DNA of 64,000 bases from Planctomycetota bacterium (GCA_003389215.1 QQVP01000135.1:1-64000), one strand, 5' to 3'. Numbered from the stretch's first letter, positions 1-9,600 are shown. Numbers and translations: made by a program. Notes: a model not told the origin generated them from the sequence alone.

Positions 1-374
1 AGTCGCGTCGCCTTCGACGTGAGCGCCACGTAGACCACGCGGCGATCTTCCTCAGAGCGCTGCCGACGGACCAGCCCCGCCGCTTCGAGGCGATCGATGA
101 GGCCGGTGATGGCCGGCACGACCTGAACCGTACGGCTCGCAATCTCCAAGCTCGGCAGCGGTTTCCCCTCGCCGCGGAGAATGCGGAGGATGTTGTACTG
201 CGAAGACGTTAGTCGATGCTCGCGAAAGAGCCGTCCGAAGCGGTTTTGTAGTTGATCGCTGGTGCGGAAGAGATTCAGCGTGGCTTCCTGCTCCGCCGAG
301 GCGAAGGGCCCGCGTTTCTTCAGATCGCGTTGGAGCTGGCTGGTGGGCATCTTGCGGCGGTGCTGAAGTTTCAT
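1..374 (-). CDS. MarR-family transcriptional regulator (C-terminus cut by window edge)
   Basis: Reading leftwards from the ATG at 374, the open frame runs off the window start without a stop. The visible 124 residues have the MarR winged-helix pattern: an N-terminal helix (ATLNLFRTSDQL), then LTSSQYNILRILRGEG, a recognition helix region (ASRTVQVVPAITGLIDRLEA) and the wing (GLVRRQRSEEDRRVVYVAL). Proteins of this family are dimeric DNA-binding repressors or activators, often responding to phenolic or oxidative signals and often autoregulated. A strong promoter-like sequence sits directly upstream. The dimerisation C-terminus and any downstream genes are not visible, so its target cannot be inferred. 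Confidence 0.88.
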   Translation of the reverse strand, partial: MKLQHRRKMPTSQLQRDLKKRGPFASAEQEATLNLFRTSDQLQNRFGRLFREHRLTSSQYNILRILRGEGKPLPSLEIASRTVQVVPAITGLIDRLEAAGLVRRQRSEEDRRVVYVALTSKATR

Positions 375-385
375 GATCTGTCAAT

Positions 386-414
386 AGTGTATATGTAAAG
401 TAGTTATGGGTCAA
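386..414 (-). promoter_or_regulatory. Putative sigma70-type promoter of the MarR gene
   Basis: On the minus strand, TTGACC (409-414) and TACACT (386-391) are separated by exactly 17 bp in a locally AT-rich patch of an otherwise GC-rich region. Transcription would start near 379, leaving only about five bases before the ATG at 374, so the mRNA would be almost leaderless. The assignment rests on consensus match and position only. Confidence 0.5.
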
Positions 415-638
415 GTGCCTCTTGGCCGCTTTCTCTTGACCGCGACCGGGCAGACGCGACCCCAGCGGCCGCTGCCCTCGAACGCGAGAAAATGCCTGCG
501 TAGCTTGGCATCCCCGACCCGGAGGGTATGATGTGGGCCGCGGTCGCGTCGTCGGCCACGTTCCACGTTCCACGGGCGCGAACCGTGGGCGCGATCGGTG
601 CGACGTTCCGCAACGCCTGACCCCGGGGAGATCGGCAC

Positions 639-1754
639 ATGAGCGCGGTACGAGTTCTCGTCGGCACACGCAAAGGGGCCTTCGTGCTGACTTCCGACGG
701 CACGAGGAAGATTTGGCAGGTCGCGGGGCCGCACTTCGCAGGTTGGGAGGTGTTTCATGTTGCCGGCTCGCCGGTCGACCCCAATCGGCTTTACGCTTCG
801 CAATCGAGCGGTTGGTTCGGTCAACTTGTTCAGCGCAGCGACGATGGCGGCAAGTCGTGGCAGCCAGTCGGCAACGAATTCAAATACGAAGGCACGCCCG
901 GCACGCATCAGTGGTACGACGGGACGCAGCACCCCTGGGAATTTGCCCGCGTGTGGCATCTGGAACCTTCGCCGCGCGACGTCGACGAGGTCTATGCGGG
1001 TGTGGAAGATGCGGCCCTGTTCCGCTCGACCGACGGGGGCGCCTCCTGGCAGGAGCTGGCCGGGTTGCGTCAGCACGAGTCGGGACCGTTTTGGCAACCG
1101 GGCGCGGGCGGCATGTGCCTGCACACGATCGTGCTCGATCCCGCCGACCCGCAGCGCATCTACGTCGCCATTTCCGCGGCGGGGGCCTTTCGAACTGACG
1201 ACGGCGGGGAGACTTGGCGACCGATCAATCGCGGTTTGCATTCCGAGCAGATTCCCGTGCCCGATGCCGAGGTGGGCCACTGCGTGCATCGGCTGGCGAT
1301 GCACCCGGCCCAGCCGGGCGTGTTGTTCATGCAGAAGCACTGGGACGTCATGCGGAGCGACGACGCAGGCGAGTCGTGGCACGAGGTAAGCGGCAACCTG
1401 CCCAGCGACTTCGGTTTTGCCATCGCCGTGCATGCCCATCAGCCCGATACGGTTTACGTGGTGCCGATCAAGAGCGACTCGGAGCACTTTCCGCCGGAGG
1501 GCAAGTTGCGCGTTTACCGCACGCGCAGCGGCGGCAACGAGTGGGAGCCGCTGACCGAGGGTCTGCCGCAGCAGGATTGCTACGTAAACGTGCTGCGCGA
1601 CGCGATGGCGGTCGACACGCTCGAGCCGTGCGGCGTTTACTTCGGCACGACGGGCGGTCAGGTGTACGTCTCGCCCGACGGGGGCGATCGTTGGGAGGCG
1701 ATCTGCCGCGACTTGCCCGCCGTGTTGTCGGTCGAAGTGCAAACTTTGGAGTGA
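639..1754 (+). CDS. Asp-box (BNR/sialidase-type) beta-propeller protein
   Basis: 371 residues, no signal peptide, preceded by a GGGGAG ribosome-binding site. The sequence contains six regularly spaced Asp-box-like motifs ([60 protein letters not shown]), which suggests a six-bladed propeller like those of sialidases, Vps10 domains and photosystem assembly factors. I do not see the arginine triad of true sialidases, so catalytic activity is unlikely. The MoaD/ThiS-like gene starts 12 bp downstream and both are probably co-transcribed. Planctomycetes commonly carry this type as a cytoplasmic 'exo-alpha-sialidase-like' protein of unknown role. Confidence 0.8.
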   Translation: MSAVRVLVGTRKGAFVLTSDGTRKIWQVAGPHFAGWEVFHVAGSPVDPNRLYASQSSGWFGQLVQRSDDGGKSWQPVGNEFKYEGTPGTHQWYDGTQHPWEFARVWHLEPSPRDVDEVYAGVEDAALFRSTDGGASWQELAGLRQHESGPFWQPGAGGMCLHTIVLDPADPQRIYVAISAAGAFRTDDGGETWRPINRGLHSEQIPVPDAEVGHCVHRLAMHPAQPGVLFMQKHWDVMRSDDAGESWHEVSGNLPSDFGFAIAVHAHQPDTVYVVPIKSDSEHFPPEGKLRVYRTRSGGNEWEPLTEGLPQQDCYVNVLRDAMAVDTLEPCGVYFGTTGGQVYVSPDGGDRWEAICRDLPAVLSVEVQTLE

Positions 1755-1766
1755 GGCGTCCGTTCG

Positions 1767-2063
1767 ATGGTGCGCGTCGAGTTGCCCTACCATCTTCGCA
1801 ATCTCGCGGAGGTCCGCGGCGAGATCACGCTGGCGGTGTCGGGCGAGGTGACGATCAACTCGGTTCTCGATGCCCTGGAGGACCGCTATCCCGAACTTCA
1901 GGGCACGATTCGCGATCGGGCGACGGGCTTGCGACGTCCGTTCCTGCGGTACTTTGCCTGTCAGTGCGACCTCTCGCACCAGTCGCCGGACGAGCCGTTG
2001 CCGGAGGCGATCGCCGTGGGTGCCGAGCCGCTGATCGTGTTGGGGGCGATTGCCGGGGGATAG
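1767..2063 (+). CDS. MoaD/ThiS-family ubiquitin-like protein
   Basis: 98 residues with the beta-grasp pattern of sulphur-carrier proteins ([17 protein letters not shown]-type helix, [10 protein letters not shown] end). It finishes with the diagnostic C-terminal Gly-Gly that is adenylated and thiocarboxylated in MoaD and ThiS. The stop of the propeller gene lies 12 bp upstream and a GGAGTGAGG ribosome-binding site overlaps that stop, so the two form an operon. No MoaE, ThiG or E1-like partner is in the window, so whether it donates sulphur to molybdopterin, thiazole or another acceptor cannot be said. Confidence 0.8.
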   Translation: MVRVELPYHLRNLAEVRGEITLAVSGEVTINSVLDALEDRYPELQGTIRDRATGLRRPFLRYFACQCDLSHQSPDEPLPEAIAVGAEPLIVLGAIAGG

Positions 2064-2276
2064 CTGCAAGCGCTGGTCGCTGCCCCGACACGTGGCACGG
2101 GGGACGATAGCACAGCGCCCCTTTCTGACAAGACTTTTACAAACGATTGACGCTCGTCTGACCACCTGCCGGCCTAAGATCGCGATAATTCTCTCAGGCG
2201 TCGGGCGCCGTCGGTTTTCAGAATCGCAATGCCCGTGGCGCGGGGCGGTGGGAAGAATAAGCAAAGGAGTCTTGCC

Positions 2277-3650
2277 ATGTATTCTCGACGAGATTTGATC
2301 GTGTTGTTCGCCGTGGTGGCCGTACTGTCCGCGTGGGGGCGGAACTGGTTGTCTGCCGAGGCGGCCGAGGCCACGGAGGCCACGCGGCAGGTTGCGCTCG
2401 AAGCCGCGATGGCCTATCCGATTTTGCTGGCCGACACGAAACAGACGACCGTCGTGAAGGTGGGACTGGCCGGCTTCAAGCTCGATTCGAATCAGCAGCG
2501 GGCACCGGTCAACGTGGCCTTGGTGCTCGACAAATCGGGATCGATGTCGGGTGCGAAGATCGAGAAAGCCAAGCAGGCGGCGATCGATGCGGTCCGTCGG
2601 CTCGGCCCGCAGGACATCGTGTCGGTGGTGACCTACGACTCGACGGTGAGCGTGCTGGTGCCCGCCACGCGACTGACGGACAAGGAACCCGTGCTGGCCG
2701 CCATTCGCCAGATCGGGGCGGGCGGCTCGACCGCGCTGTTTGGCGGCGTGAGCAAAGGCGCCGAGGAGGTGCGAAAGTTCCTCGACCGCGAGCGGGTCAA
2801 CCGGGTGTTGCTGCTCTCCGATGGATTGGCGAACGTCGGTCCGCAGTCGCCTGCGGAACTGGGCGAGTTGGGGGCCTCGCTGATCAAAGAGAACATCGCG
2901 GTTTCGACGATGGGTCTGGGACTCGACTACAACGAGGACCTGATGGCCCAGTTGGCCGACAAGAGCGATGGCAATCATGTCTTCGCCGAGTCGTCGAGCG
3001 ATCTGGCGGCTTTCTTCGACGCCGAGTTTGACGACGTGCTGTCTGTCGTGGCTCAAGAGATCGCGATTCACATCAAGTGCGCCGAGGGCATCCGCCCGGT
3101 GCGGGTGGTGAACTACGACGCCGAGATCTCGGGCCAGGACGTGATCGTCAAGTTCAATCAAATCTACAGCGAGCAGGAGAAGTACCTGGTGCTGGAAGTC
3201 GAGGTTCCGGCGAGTCCTTCCGACGCGGCACGTCCGGTGGCCACGGTCTCGGCCAGCTATACGAACATGGTCACAATGGCGACCGACGAGTTGTCGGGCA
3301 GTGTCGACGTGCGTTTCTCGGCGGAGGAAGCGGAAGTCGCCGCGGCCACGAACCGCATTGTCGCGTACAATTGCGTCGCGCAGATCGCCAACGATCGCAA
3401 CGCCGAAGCGATTCGGCTGCGCGACCAGGGCGATGTCGAGGGCGCCCGCGAGTTACTGCGGAAGATCTCGACCTACTTGCGCGACGAAGCCCAGAAGCTC
3501 GATCAGAAGCCACTCGCGGATCAGGCGGAACGCAACGAGTGGCTCTCGGATAATCTGGACAAGGGTGATTACGGTCGCGTCCGCAAAGCAGTCATCATGG
3601 ATCAGCAGAATCGACGGGGCAACGTGCCGAGTCGAAGCGACGGGCGTTAG
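2277..3650 (+). CDS. Secreted or membrane-anchored von Willebrand factor A (VWA) domain protein
   Basis: 457 residues from the ATG at 2277, chosen because AAAGGAG lies at 2263-2269 and the product then begins with a signal anchor (LIVLFAVVAVLSAWG). An upstream in-frame start at 2229 is less likely. A VWA domain spans about residues 78-260 with a complete MIDAS motif DKSGS (85-89), followed by TALFG and LLLSDGLAN segments. The C-terminal 200 residues resemble the region after VWA in YfbK-like or Ca-activated chloride channel-like bacterial proteins. Metal-dependent protein binding outside the cytoplasm is the expected role. The partner is unknown. Confidence 0.85.
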   Translation: MYSRRDLIVLFAVVAVLSAWGRNWLSAEAAEATEATRQVALEAAMAYPILLADTKQTTVVKVGLAGFKLDSNQQRAPVNVALVLDKSGSMSGAKIEKAKQAAIDAVRRLGPQDIVSVVTYDSTVSVLVPATRLTDKEPVLAAIRQIGAGGSTALFGGVSKGAEEVRKFLDRERVNRVLLLSDGLANVGPQSPAELGELGASLIKENIAVSTMGLGLDYNEDLMAQLADKSDGNHVFAESSSDLAAFFDAEFDDVLSVVAQEIAIHIKCAEGIRPVRVVNYDAEISGQDVIVKFNQIYSEQEKYLVLEVEVPASPSDAARPVATVSASYTNMVTMATDELSGSVDVRFSAEEAEVAAATNRIVAYNCVAQIANDRNAEAIRLRDQGDVEGARELLRKISTYLRDEAQKLDQKPLADQAERNEWLSDNLDKGDYGRVRKAVIMDQQNRRGNVPSRSDGR

Positions 3651-3830
3651 CCGCCAGCGAGGCAGACGGCGAAGGGCGGCCGGGTCGGACCTCAGACGAG
3701 CTGTTCGGCGGGCCGCCTCCTCGCCGTGGCGGCTGCTTCGTTCGCCCGTCGGCTCGGCGTACAATCGGGGTGGCGCGTCCTGTTGCTTGCGAACCGCCGC
3801 TGCGGGGGCCGCCGCCCCGCGATTGACGCC

Positions 3831-5753
3831 ATGCCCCGGTTGAACCGACAGATCGTTTGCCTGGCACTGATGATTGGCGTGCCGCTTGCGCTCTTGACCT
3901 GGCTGGGAGTGCGTCTCGCGCAGCGACAAGAACAGGAAGCCCGCGAACGATATCGCCAGCTGCAGGCGGAACGACTGCGGGACGTCGACCGTACGATCGC
4001 CAAGGTTCTGGCCGCGCGCGAGCGCGAGCTGCTGGAAGTGCTCGACCGACTCCCCTTGGAGCGAGAGGCGATTCGCGACGTGGTCCGCCGTACGCCGCAG
4101 GTCGATCAGGTGTTCGTGCTCGCCTCGACGGGCAAGCTACAGCATCCCGATCCGGCGGGCGAGACGAGCACCGCGGAACGACGCTTTCTGACCGCCTTTG
4201 GCGACGTGTTGCTCAGCGGTGATCTGGTCGACGTGGCGACTTCGACGGGGGCGACTTCGACGGGGGCGACTTCGACGAGGGCGACTTCGACGAGGGCGAC
4301 TTTGACGGGGGCGACTTCACCGAGGGCAACTTCACCGGGGGCGGCGCCGCAGCAGCTTCGGCAATCGGTACCGCCACCCACGCGTCAGAGTAAGCGCGGC
4401 CAAGGACCGAGCAAATTGTCTGGCAAGTTGTCGGGCAAAGCGTCGCGCGCGGACGCGGAGTGGCAAGTGGAACCGCCACCGGCGACGGCCACACACGGCT
4501 GGTATACCTGGTATTGGGGCCGCGGCTTGCATCTCATCTTCTGGAGCCGAAGACCGGGTGGAGAGATTGTCGGCATCTTGTTGCAGCGTGCTCGCTGGAT
4601 GTCCGACCTGGTCGCCGAACTGCCCGATACGGCGTTGCGTGATTCCCGATCGGCCGCGACTCAATCGTTCTATGCTCAAGCGTCTCGACGGCGCGGCGAA
4701 GAAGAGCCGACGCCGGAACGGGTCCGATTGCTCGACTCGGGCGGCAACGTCGTGTATCAATGGGGCCGACTTGCACCGCCCCCGGGTGCCGAGCCTTTTG
4801 CCGAGTTGGCCCTGAGTTCGCCGCTGGCCGCCTGGCGACTGCAGTACTATATGCCCGAGCAGAGCTTTGCCGCCGCGGGAAATCTCTACCTCAGCGTGTT
4901 ATCCAGCCTGACCGTAGTGGGGGTCGCGCTGGTGGCCCTGGCGGTGTTCATCTATCGCGAGCAGCGGCGGAATCTGCGTGAGGCGGCGCAGCGGGTCAAC
5001 TTCGTCAATCAGGTTTCTCATGAACTGAAGACGCCACTCACCAACGTGCGGATGTATGCCGAATTGCTCCAGTCCGATCTCGAGATGCTCGACGACCAGC
5101 ACGCCACGTCGCAGGTCGAGGGGCGACTTTCCGTGATCGTTTCCGAGAGTCAGCGCCTCTCGAGGTTGATCGGCAATGTGCTGACGTTTGCCCGGGGGCA
5201 GCGCGAACAGCTTCGGCTCCGTCCGCGGGCGGCTGCGATCGAGGAGATTGTCGAACGCGTCGCGGAGCAGTTTCGCCTGCCGCTGGCCGACAAGGGGATT
5301 GAGATCGTCCGCCGGACGGGCTCAGGGCCACAGGTTTCTGTCGATAGCGACGCGGTGGAACAGATCTTGGTGAACTTGCTCAGCAACGTCGAGAAGTACG
5401 CCAGCGGCGCGACCCAGGTCGAGATCGACGTGACTCAACAGCACGACACGACCACGATCGTGGTCGCCGATGATGGGCCGGGACTCGACGCGTTGCAGGG
5501 CGACAAGATCTTCCAGCCCTTCTATCGTGGCACCGACCGACTGGAGGACGCCGCCGGCACGGGCATCGGACTTTCCATCGCGCGTCAGCTGGCTCGTTTG
5601 CATGGTGGCGACTTAGAGCTGGTCCCTTCGGACGTGGGTGCCCGCTTCGATGTTCGTCTGCGCACGCCAGCGGTCGATGGGGCGAGTACCGCCGAGCAGC
5701 GCCAGACGGCGGAGTCATCGGCTTCGCGGTCGCGAGGGAGGACGACGACATGA
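3831..5753 (+). CDS. Membrane sensor histidine kinase
   Basis: 640 residues from ATG 3831, which gives a clean N-terminal membrane segment (IVCLALMIGVPLALLTWLG). A long extracytoplasmic sensor region follows, then a second membrane segment (SVLSSLTVVGVALVALAVFIY), HisKA with the phospho-acceptor in VSHELKTP (His397) and an HATPase domain (ILVNLLSNVEKYA, DDGPGLD, GTGIGLSIA). The sensor region contains a low-complexity Thr/Ser/Ala stretch encoded by seven 15-bp repeats. The TGA stop overlaps the ATG of the response regulator (ATGA), so the two are translationally coupled. The signal sensed is unknown. A TACAAT hexamer lies 71 bp upstream. Confidence 0.92.
   Translation: MPRLNRQIVCLALMIGVPLALLTWLGVRLAQRQEQEARERYRQLQAERLRDVDRTIAKVLAARERELLEVLDRLPLEREAIRDVVRRTPQVDQVFVLASTGKLQHPDPAGETSTAERRFLTAFGDVLLSGDLVDVATSTGATSTGATSTRATSTRATLTGATSPRATSPGAAPQQLRQSVPPPTRQSKRGQGPSKLSGKLSGKASRADAEWQVEPPPATATHGWYTWYWGRGLHLIFWSRRPGGEIVGILLQRARWMSDLVAELPDTALRDSRSAATQSFYAQASRRRGEEEPTPERVRLLDSGGNVVYQWGRLAPPPGAEPFAELALSSPLAAWRLQYYMPEQSFAAAGNLYLSVLSSLTVVGVALVALAVFIYREQRRNLREAAQRVNFVNQVSHELKTPLTNVRMYAELLQSDLEMLDDQHATSQVEGRLSVIVSESQRLSRLIGNVLTFARGQREQLRLRPRAAAIEEIVERVAEQFRLPLADKGIEIVRRTGSGPQVSVDSDAVEQILVNLLSNVEKYASGATQVEIDVTQQHDTTTIVVADDGPGLDALQGDKIFQPFYRGTDRLEDAAGTGIGLSIARQLARLHGGDLELVPSDVGARFDVRLRTPAVDGASTAEQRQTAESSASRSRGRTTT
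4236..4340 (+). repeat. Seven-unit 15-bp in-frame tandem repeat inside the sensor kinase
   Basis: Seven consecutive 15-bp units related to GCGACTTCGACGGGG (4236-4250, 4251-4265, 4266-4280, 4281-4295, 4296-4310, 4311-4325, 4326-4340). The first two units are identical, as are the third and fourth, and later ones differ by one to three bases. Each encodes a five-residue unit of the type A-T-S-T-G/R, drifting to A-T-S-P-G. Because the unit is a multiple of three, copy-number change keeps the frame and only lengthens or shortens the linker in the extracytoplasmic sensor. Confidence 0.95.
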
Positions 5754-6433
5754 AGGTGCTGTTGGCCGAAGACGATAAGCGGATCCGTGACGGTCTGGCC
5801 GAGATCCTGCTTGGCGAAGGTTACGTCGTGGTCGAGGCGGTAGACGGCGAAGAGGCCGAACGCGCATTTCGCGCGGAGCGGCCCGATTTCATCTGTCTCG
5901 ACATCATGATGCCCAAGCGGAGCGGCTTCGACGTCTGCCGCGCGATTCGCGCCGAGGATTCGCAGATTCCGATCATCTTTATCAGCGCCAAGTCGGAAGA
6001 GATCGACAAGGTATTGGGGCTGGAGCTGGGGGCGGACGACTTCATCGTCAAGCCCTTCGGCGTCAAGGAGGTCGTGGCACGGATTCGTGCCGTCACGCGA
6101 CGCTGTCACGCGCGAGCTTCCGGCAACGCCTGCGAGTCGTTCGTGATGGGCGACCTGGAAGTGTTTCCCAAGCAGCTCCGCGCTGCCCGCGACGGCGAGA
6201 CGATTGAACTGAGCTTGCGCGACGTGAAGATCTTGCAGCTCCTATTCGAGCATCGGGGCGAGGCGCTCGATCGGCCGACGATCTTTCGGCACGGCTGGGG
6301 CGAACAGCATTTTCCCAACAGCCGGACGCTCGATCAGCACATCTCGCAGCTGCGCAAACGGGTGGAGCGGGTGCCGGCCGAGCCACAGCTGATTCGCACC
6401 GTACACGGCGTCGGCTATCGGTATGACGCGTAG
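5750..6433 (+). CDS. OmpR-family response regulator
   Basis: 227 residues: receiver domain with acidic pair at residues 8-9 (AEDD), phospho-acceptor Asp51 (ICLDIMMP) and the conserved Lys in VKPFGVKE, followed by a winged-helix Trans_reg_C domain (LSLRDVKILQLLFEH ... LDQHISQLRKRV ... IRTVHGVGYRYDA). It is the cognate partner of the upstream kinase, with which it shares a 4-bp overlap. The order kinase first, regulator second, is the reverse of most OmpR pairs. The DNA targets are not evident. Confidence 0.95.
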   Translation: MKVLLAEDDKRIRDGLAEILLGEGYVVVEAVDGEEAERAFRAERPDFICLDIMMPKRSGFDVCRAIRAEDSQIPIIFISAKSEEIDKVLGLELGADDFIVKPFGVKEVVARIRAVTRRCHARASGNACESFVMGDLEVFPKQLRAARDGETIELSLRDVKILQLLFEHRGEALDRPTIFRHGWGEQHFPNSRTLDQHISQLRKRVERVPAEPQLIRTVHGVGYRYDA

Positions 6434-6494
6434 TGCAGTGCACGCCTTATCTTGTCCTGGCGCGGGGGCATCGTCGCCCTACCAAGTCCACGGC

Positions 6495-7727
6495 CTACCA
6501 GGTGAAGGGAGGCAGCAGGCCTCGCTGTTCGACCACGGCCCACCAGCCCGGCTCGGCCACGTCGAGCGAACGCATAGGAAAGCCGACGTACACGGCCAGC
6601 GCGGCGATCAGCACGATTCCGCAGAGCGCCGTGACGACATGCCAGGCCGACCGCGATCGCGAGGCCGCCTGGCGGACGGCTCCGGCCAGGAGAATGCGGG
6701 CCGGCACGACCCCCAGCACGAACGCGATCGCCAGGAAACTTGGCGATTCGATGTACGTCATCAGCTCCATCCGTCGCCAAATCGCTTGCTCGAGCGGGTA
6801 GCCGAGCAGGAACTTGAGCGTGTAAGGAGGCGCGGCGGCGATGTAGAGCCCGCACAGGGCCAACGTGATCAACAGCGGTCCACGTGCGAAGAGCGCCACC
6901 GCAGCCCGCACGTCGAAGAGCGCGGCCAGATGATTCTGGCGGGCCATCTCGATCTGGGTCACAGGCAACACCGCCATTGCGAAGACGAAGAGAGCGGCCC
7001 CCACGTAGTGCATGACCGCGCCGTAGTGGCCGCCCGATGCACTCAGGCTGCCATAGACGAACAGTGTGGCGGGCAGGGCCAAGATAACGATCGTTCCCAG
7101 GCAGGCCCGCAGGCCAAGCCAGAATCGAGGGCCAGGCAGCAACTCGGCGTGGAGCCAACCGACGCATTGCCGAAGATGACTGCCGACTTGACCGTGCCGC
7201 AGCCTATCGAGCAACCAACGCACGTTGTCCAGCGGCCTTACGAATCGAAGCCAGGAACCTCCTCGCAACAAAGCCAACGTGAGATGCGGGATCGCCACGC
7301 CAAGCAAGGCGTAGAAACCATAGTTGAGCCAGATCGCGGCGGAGCTTTCCGCATCGATCAGCCGCGCACGCTGGGCAAAGGTTCCGATGACGTAGAGCGG
7401 CCCCAGCCAGAGCAACATGCCCAACAACGTGGCGGCGAGTCGGGTCGTGAAGTGAGCCAGGATGAAGGCCCGACGCAGCGGCGCGCCAGCCGCGATCTGA
7501 CCTTGCACTTCCAGCAGGTAGCCGAGCAACCAGATGTTCAACAGCGGCACGAACGCCGCGAGGGCGCAGAATGCGGCAAGGCAAACGATGCGCACTCCCG
7601 AAGCGAGGATCCAGCCGCAGGCCAGGTGCGGTCGGCGGAGGAAGCTGGGCGGCGGGGCGATGGCCTCGCGCACCGCGAACTCGCCTGGCACGGTGGTCCC
7701 CGGCGATTCGGTAGGAATGGCGCTCAT
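6495..7727 (-). CDS. Polytopic membrane protein of unknown function
   Basis: 410 residues from ATG 7727. The frame stays open another 55 codons upstream but that extension is not protein-like. The sequence shows a soluble N-terminal 40 residues and then about eight hydrophobic helices arranged in pairs (e.g. IVCLAAFCALAAFVPLLNIW, ATLLGMLLWLGPLYVIG, FLAIAFVLGVVPARILLAG). No catalytic motif is recognised. It resembles DUF4013-type membrane proteins common in planctomycetes, but I cannot confirm that. It is convergent with the two-component pair and divergent from the DUF1549 gene. Confidence 0.65.
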   Translation of the reverse strand: MSAIPTESPGTTVPGEFAVREAIAPPPSFLRRPHLACGWILASGVRIVCLAAFCALAAFVPLLNIWLLGYLLEVQGQIAAGAPLRRAFILAHFTTRLAATLLGMLLWLGPLYVIGTFAQRARLIDAESSAAIWLNYGFYALLGVAIPHLTLALLRGGSWLRFVRPLDNVRWLLDRLRHGQVGSHLRQCVGWLHAELLPGPRFWLGLRACLGTIVILALPATLFVYGSLSASGGHYGAVMHYVGAALFVFAMAVLPVTQIEMARQNHLAALFDVRAAVALFARGPLLITLALCGLYIAAAPPYTLKFLLGYPLEQAIWRRMELMTYIESPSFLAIAFVLGVVPARILLAGAVRQAASRSRSAWHVVTALCGIVLIAALAVYVGFPMRSLDVAEPGWWAVVEQRGLLPPFTW

Positions 7728-7989
7728 GCGATTCGAGTCACTCCGGCTCAATCCGGCCGGCCCCGCCAGCCCTGACACATAGGAACCGTCTTCGCGCCGC
7801 TTCGAAGTCCCAGGCGACCCCCAATATAGTTGCAATTTACCGATTGCGGCGACTTCAACAGGGGGCAATCGACCACCGTGAGGGCGGGGCATGGCGCATT
7901 TCAGGCGACCGAATTGTATCGGATCGGAAAACGACCGGTTACAATTAAGGGTTTAGGCAGAAATCAACGGGTCAGGCATCGATCTCTTG

Positions 7990-9600
7990 ATGAAGCAGTG
8001 GGGATTTTTGGCGGTCGTGATCATGGCGACCGGCGCGGTGGTTTGGGGGTCGCGGTCGGCCGCCTCCATCACCAGCCGTCCGCTCGACGCTGGCGATGCG
8101 CACCTCGAGCAGCTGGACGCGGCCTGCGTCGAGATCTGGCTGCGTGGCGGTGTGGAACCGGTCGGCGAGGCCGACGAGCTCACCGTGCTGCGTCGACTGA
8201 CGCTCGGCCTGCATGGGGTGATCCCGTCGCTTGCTCAGATCCGCGAGTTCGAGGCGGATCGTCGTCCCGATCGATTGCGGCATTGGGCCCACGCACTGCT
8301 CGAAGATCGCAAGTTCGCCGATTACTTTGCGGAACGCTTTGCGCGAGCGCTCGTTGACACGCTCGGTGCGGAGACGGACCTCTACGACCGCTCGCGACTG
8401 GTCACGTACCTGGCGGATCGATTCGACGCCAACGCCCCCTTCGACGAGACGGCCCGGCAGTTGATTTCCGCCAGCGGTTCGCCCGCCGTTCGGCCGGAAG
8501 TCAATTTCGTGACGGCGGCCATTAGCGAGGACCAGTTGAACGTCGAGATGATCACACGGCGGATGGGTCGTGCCTTCTTGGGACAGCGCCTCGATTGTGC
8601 CCGTTGCCACGACGACCCGTATTCGAGCTGGCGACAGGATGGCTTCGAGGGGCTGGCGGGTTACTTTGCCCAGGCGTCGTTGGAGGGCATCGTCGTCCGT
8701 GACGATGCGACCCGTGAGTACACCCCCACACCCGATGCCCGCCCCGAGGGCGAAACCGCGTCGGCGTGCCTTCCGTTCGAGCCGCAATGGGGCGCCGACT
8801 CGAACTCGGACGACGACGCCTCCGCCGATCGAGAGCAGTTGGCTCGCTGGATAACCCACGGCGAAAATCGACGCTTTCCCCGCGCCATCGTCAATCGTCT
8901 GTGGGCGATCGTGTACGGGCGACCGTTGAGTAGTCCCGTCGACAATCTTCCCGATCCCGACGTGCCGCTCGTGCTATCGCCGTTGCTGGATGTCCTCGAG
9001 CAGGCCTTCGTGGCCAGCGGCTACGACGTCAAGTATGTCTTGCAGGTGATGGTCGCGTCCCGTCCGTTTCGATTGGCGTCGCGATATGATCTGCGCGACG
9101 AGGGAGAGATCGATAAGCTGTTGCGGCACTTCGCCGCGTTTCCCATTTCGCGATTGCTGCCGTGCGAGGCCTTTGCTTCGCTTCGACAGACGGCCAGCGT
9201 GAACACGCTGGTGGGGCAGGTCGACCCGGTCGGTCGCTTTCTCGAAGAGGCGGCCGCGCGCGAGTACGGGCGCGAGTATGGCGATTTCGGTTGCGACGAA
9301 TTGGAGCCGGCACCCGTCACCACCGAACAGGCGCTGCTGCAGATGAATGGCCAGGCGATTCGCGATTCGTTGGACGCGGATACCGTCGGCCTGGCCAATC
9401 AGCTCGCGTACCTCTCGTCGAGCGACGAGCGATGTCTGAAAGCGTGTTATCTCGTCTGTCTCGCCCGGCGACCCGATCGCACCGAACAAAAGCACTTTCT
9501 GCCGCAGCTGCAACAGGCCGATTCCGCTACCCGCGTCGAGGTGATTGCCGACACGCTGTGGAGCTTGGTGAATTCGCCCGAGTTCGTCCACAACCGCTGA
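7990..9600 (+). CDS. DUF1549/DUF1553 domain protein (short PSD1-type, no N-terminal cytochrome)
   Basis: 536 residues from ATG 7990 (a TTG at 7987 is directly in front). A signal anchor (FLAVVIMATGAVVW) is followed by DUF1549 with the characteristic CARCHDDPYSSW (Cys203, Cys206, His207) and DUF1553 (INHGENRRFPRAIVNRLWAI-like block, then LDVLEQAFVASGYDVKYVL). Most planctomycete relatives begin with a separate cytochrome-like PSCyt1 region. This one lacks it and is about half the length of the copy at 58 kb. The DUF1501 gene 34 bp downstream is the usual partner. A periplasmic redox or polymer-degrading role has been suggested for such pairs but is unproven. Confidence 0.85.
   Translation: MKQWGFLAVVIMATGAVVWGSRSAASITSRPLDAGDAHLEQLDAACVEIWLRGGVEPVGEADELTVLRRLTLGLHGVIPSLAQIREFEADRRPDRLRHWAHALLEDRKFADYFAERFARALVDTLGAETDLYDRSRLVTYLADRFDANAPFDETARQLISASGSPAVRPEVNFVTAAISEDQLNVEMITRRMGRAFLGQRLDCARCHDDPYSSWRQDGFEGLAGYFAQASLEGIVVRDDATREYTPTPDARPEGETASACLPFEPQWGADSNSDDDASADREQLARWITHGENRRFPRAIVNRLWAIVYGRPLSSPVDNLPDPDVPLVLSPLLDVLEQAFVASGYDVKYVLQVMVASRPFRLASRYDLRDEGEIDKLLRHFAAFPISRLLPCEAFASLRQTASVNTLVGQVDPVGRFLEEAAAREYGREYGDFGCDELEPAPVTTEQALLQMNGQAIRDSLDADTVGLANQLAYLSSSDERCLKACYLVCLARRPDRTEQKHFLPQLQQADSATRVEVIADTLWSLVNSPEFVHNR

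Noticed and set aside
411-3161. Minus-strand open frame of 916 codons opposite the propeller, MoaD-like and VWA genes
   Set aside because: It is antisense to three well-supported genes and its product is rich in Arg, His, Gln and Asp with no domain. High GC makes long shadow frames common.
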